A stretch of DNA of 9,030 bases from Bacteroidales bacterium (GTDB lineage: Bacteria; Bacteroidota; Bacteroidia; Bacteroidales; JAADGE01): the NCBI GenBank assembly GCA_029934265.1, contig JAOZMN010000100.1, positions 1 to 9,030 on the forward strand. Direction: 5' to 3'. Positions 6,807 through 9,030 of this stretch are shown in pieces (positions within the stretch are counted from its first letter, which is position 1; each line of letters begins with the position of its first letter). The position numbers were made by a program, and so were the translations under genes. The notes under the pieces are model-generated. The model saw only the letters and a program-made list of their open reading frames with translations. It was not told where the DNA came from and ran no database searches.

Positions 6807-8852
6807 TTATTCATTGCTTTCTTCTTTTCGCAGTAAGCTGATTTGTTTTAGCAATCCTTTTACTTTTTCTTTGGATTCTTCAATTTTGCCTTTGAAATCT
6901 TTTATCATGCTTTCTGCATTTTTTGTATTGGCGAAGAAACCTAAATTATTTTCCCAAAGAGTAATGTCTGCATTAATTTTATCGACTTTTGTTCTGATTT
7001 TTTCAATTTCGTCGTTGAATAATTCTTTTGAACGTCTCGAACCTTTTATTCCTGCAATTTTTTCTTTGAAATTTAATTGTTCTCTTTGCTTGCTGTCTAT
7101 ATTTAGTTCTTTAAATTGTAGATTAACAGCGTCTCTGTATTTGTGATAAATTTCGTCTTTTTGCTCGAAAGGAACATGACCTATATTTGTCCAAGCAGTT
7201 TGAAGCTCTTTTAGTTTATTCAAATCTTCCGCACCTCTATCGGTAAATTCAAAGTTTGTTATTTGCTCTATAATTTTATTTTTTTCGACAAGATTATTGT
7301 CTTCTTCTGTTCGTCTGGATTTATAGAAATTTTGTTTGCTCTCGAAGAATGTGTTACAAGCTCCTCTGAAACGTTTCCATAAATCATCGGAAACTTTTCT
7401 GGGGACTTGCCCGATTTTTTTCCAATCGGCTTGAAGTTTTTTGTAAATATCGGTTGTTTTTCTCCAATCTGTGCTGTTTTGTAAGTTTTCAGCTTGTATG
7501 CACAGTTCGGTTTTCAGTTGCAAATTGTTTTCTCTTTCCTCATGCTCAACTGCATAAAATTCTCTTTTTTTTGTAAAGAATTTATCACAAGCAGCTCTGA
7601 AACGTGTATATACTTCATCGTTTTCTTTTTTGGGAGCGTAACCTATGCCTTTCCACAATTTTTGAATTTCGATTATTATTTCACTTTTGAATTTCCAATC
7701 TTTATGATTGTTAGTTTCCTCTGCACCAAGCTCTTCTACTTTTTCGCAAAGAACAATTTTATTGCTTAAATTTTGTTCCTGATTTTTTTTCAGCTCCTCG
7801 AAATGCTCTTGATGCTTTTTATTTATTTGTATGGTAGCGGCTTTAAAACGTTCCCAAACTTCTTCTTTTTTTTCGGGAATTACGGGTCCTGTTTCTCTCC
7901 ATTTGTCGTGTAAAGTTTGTAGTTCTTTATAGGCTTTTACGATAGCCGGTGCGATTACAAGTTCTTCTGCTTTTTCGCAAAGTTCAATTTTTTCAGTCAG
8001 ATTTTTTTTCAAATCCAAGTCTCGAAGTTCCTTGTTTATTTCAAGGTAATTGTAAAAACTTTCAACCTGATAATTATAATCTTCCCAAAGTTTTTTGACT
8101 GCATCTGCCGGGACAAGTCCTATTTCTCTCCATTCTTTTTGAAGTTCTTTAAACTCGTTGAAAGTTTCGTTAAATGCTTCCGGTTTGTTTATAAGATTCT
8201 TTAAGTCTTCTACAATTTGATATTTCTTTTTAAGATTTTCTTGTTTTTCTTTATCTACTTTTGAAGTATAATCAGCTTTTTTTTCTTTATATTTTTTTAC
8301 AAGAAGTTTAAATGTTTCTTCAAGTTTATCGTCAATCATTTTGAAATCGTCGATAATTCCGCCGTCTTTCAGGAACTCGTTTTTTGTTTGCTCAACTTCA
8401 TCTTTGAGTTTTTTGTAGAAAGTACTTTTTATATTTTCTGCTCGTTTTTTGATATTTTGAACAGGTTCTGTTTCAATTAGTTCATTAAAACGTTCTACAA
8501 TTTTTTCTCTCGTTTGTGTAGTGAAATCTTCGATTGGTTCTTCAATTTCTTTTTTTTCTGATTTCTCTTTTTTTACTTCTTTTTCAACTTTGGGTGTTTC
8601 AAGTTCTTCTTTTATAGTGTTTTCCTTTACCTGTTCAACTTGTTTTTCATCTTTCGATTTTTCATTTACAGGTTTCTTTTCTTCTTTCGGACTTTCTTGA
8701 ATCCATGTTTCGCCTTTCATTTCTGCAATACGTTTTTGCAATTTTTCGGCGGCAGTCAGTTCCTTAGTCTCTTTCTCTGTGTTTTCAGCATTAATTTTTT
8801 CAGTACTTTCGTTAAGTACTTCAGCGTTTTGTAAATTCTTTTCTTCCATCAT
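6807..8852 (-). CDS. DUF349 repeat protein
   Basis: 681 aa from the ATG at 8852; a second ATG follows directly at 8849. Residues 1 to about 110 are a low-complexity Lys/Glu-rich region without a signal peptide, so the protein is probably cytoplasmic. A helical, charged stretch (about 110-210) leads into five repeats of roughly 77-82 residues, each centred on a W-x(2)-x-G-x-V/A-P core: WREIGLVP (241), WRETGPVIP (318), WKGIGYAP (400), WKKIGQVP (477) and WTNIGHVP (554). Each is followed by an aromatic and basic segment such as LWKRFRGACNTFF. These are DUF349 units. A final helical region (about 600-681) looks like a coiled coil. Proteins of this type are widespread in Bacteroidota; their function is not established to my knowledge, and the charge pattern would suit binding to nucleic acid or protein partners (inference). 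The frame stays open to a TTG at 8918, but the extra 22 residues look non-coding. The gene lies 105 bp upstream of pyrG on the same strand. Confidence 0.9.
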   Translation of the reverse strand: MMEEKNLQNAEVLNESTEKINAENTEKETKELTAAEKLQKRIAEMKGETWIQESPKEEKKPVNEKSKDEKQVEQVKENTIKEELETPKVEKEVKKEKSEKKEIEEPIEDFTTQTREKIVERFNELIETEPVQNIKKRAENIKSTFYKKLKDEVEQTKNEFLKDGGIIDDFKMIDDKLEETFKLLVKKYKEKKADYTSKVDKEKQENLKKKYQIVEDLKNLINKPEAFNETFNEFKELQKEWREIGLVPADAVKKLWEDYNYQVESFYNYLEINKELRDLDLKKNLTEKIELCEKAEELVIAPAIVKAYKELQTLHDKWRETGPVIPEKKEEVWERFKAATIQINKKHQEHFEELKKNQEQNLSNKIVLCEKVEELGAEETNNHKDWKFKSEIIIEIQKLWKGIGYAPKKENDEVYTRFRAACDKFFTKKREFYAVEHEERENNLQLKTELCIQAENLQNSTDWRKTTDIYKKLQADWKKIGQVPRKVSDDLWKRFRGACNTFFESKQNFYKSRRTEEDNNLVEKNKIIEQITNFEFTDRGAEDLNKLKELQTAWTNIGHVPFEQKDEIYHKYRDAVNLQFKELNIDSKQREQLNFKEKIAGIKGSRRSKELFNDEIEKIRTKVDKINADITLWENNLGFFANTKNAESMIKDFKGKIEESKEKVKGLLKQISLLRKEESNE

Positions 8853-8983
8853 TATTAGAATCGTTAGTGTGCCAAATCGGTAATATGCCGACCTGAAAGT
8901 GTTAAACAATAAGCACAAAAGTGCCTTTAAATAAGTGTGTTTTTAATTTTAGATTAACAAAATTTATTTTTATACTGCAAATG

Positions 8984-9005
8984 ATATGAAACTGAAATTT
9001 CATAT
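8984..9005. repeat. Inverted repeat in the leader of the DUF349 gene
   Basis: ATATGAAA (8984-8991) and TTTCATAT (8998-9005) are perfect 8-bp arms around a 6-base centre, CTGAAA. It lies about 130 bp upstream of the DUF349 start. It could be an operator for a dimeric regulator or part of the end of the preceding transcription unit outside the window. Its A/T-only ends and the lack of a GC-rich stem make an intrinsic terminator less likely. The remaining bases of 8853-9030 are AT-rich; I found no exact Bacteroidota-type promoter there. Confidence 0.35.
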
Positions 9006-9030
9006 TAATGTAATATTCTTAAAACCGGTA

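Noticed and set aside
6814..7146. Plus-strand reading frames opposite the DUF349 gene, pyrG and yidC
   Set aside because: They are antisense to recognised genes and have no recognisable motifs or ribosome sites.
8853..8918. N-terminal extension of the DUF349 protein from the TTG at 8918
   Set aside because: The extra 22 residues are unlike the charged N-terminus that follows, and two ATG codons at 8852 and 8849 directly precede the family-like sequence.
8913..8924. GCAC-AAAA-GTGC hairpin as a terminator or riboswitch element
   Set aside because: It has only a 4-bp stem with no run of T after it and no riboswitch-like conserved core nearby.
1..9030. tRNA, rRNA or CRISPR arrays
   Set aside because: No cloverleaf-like GC-rich segment, rRNA-like sequence or series of regularly spaced direct repeats was seen on either strand.

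Overview
The window looks like a chromosomal segment from an AT-rich member of the Bacteroidota. The evidence is the order DUF349 protein, pyrG, yidC on one strand, a long YidC with a large periplasmic domain and a very basic C-terminal tail, and the lack of Shine-Dalgarno sequences before the housekeeping genes. A genus cannot be assigned from this sequence. All five supported genes are read on the minus strand, so transcription runs from high to low coordinates.

Layout in transcription order. 8853-9030 is a gene-free leader with an 8-bp-arm inverted repeat. 6807-8852 encodes a 681-aa DUF349 protein with an acidic/basic low-complexity N-terminus and five DUF349 units. 6702-6806 is a short AT-rich spacer with a near-palindrome. 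5100-6701 is pyrG (CTP synthase), followed after 55 bp by yidC (3104-5044, membrane protein insertase). 763-3021 is a 752-aa single-chain restriction-modification protein. A strong hairpin terminator lies at 660-694, and a 176-aa predicted lipoprotein of unknown function at 58-588.

The most interesting result is that the restriction-modification gene sits alone in a 2385-bp element (713-3097) with the hallmarks of transposition. Its ends are inverted repeats that begin GTATCCACTCAAAAA and include a second shared block, TGTTGTAGGGC. It is bounded on both sides by the same 8-bp direct repeat, GAACAATT, which abuts the inverted repeats exactly. No transposase is present. It therefore resembles a mobile insertion cassette: IS-like ends carrying a passenger gene and presumably mobilised in trans. 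Deleting the element and one copy of the repeat restores a plausible ancestral locus in which the yidC stop codon is followed about 25 bp later by the hairpin terminator. The element landed exactly on the yidC stop codon and the duplication preserved it, so yidC is intact and the passenger gene lies between yidC and its terminator, where it can be co-transcribed.

The passenger protein combines a PD-(D/E)xK nuclease domain, an HsdM-like adenine methyltransferase domain (DTCTGTGGF, NPPY) and one HsdS-like target-recognition domain ending in a helical, coiled-coil-like segment. This is the type IIG arrangement: cutting, protective methylation and specificity in one polypeptide. Such a self-contained unit is well suited to travel as a one-gene cassette.
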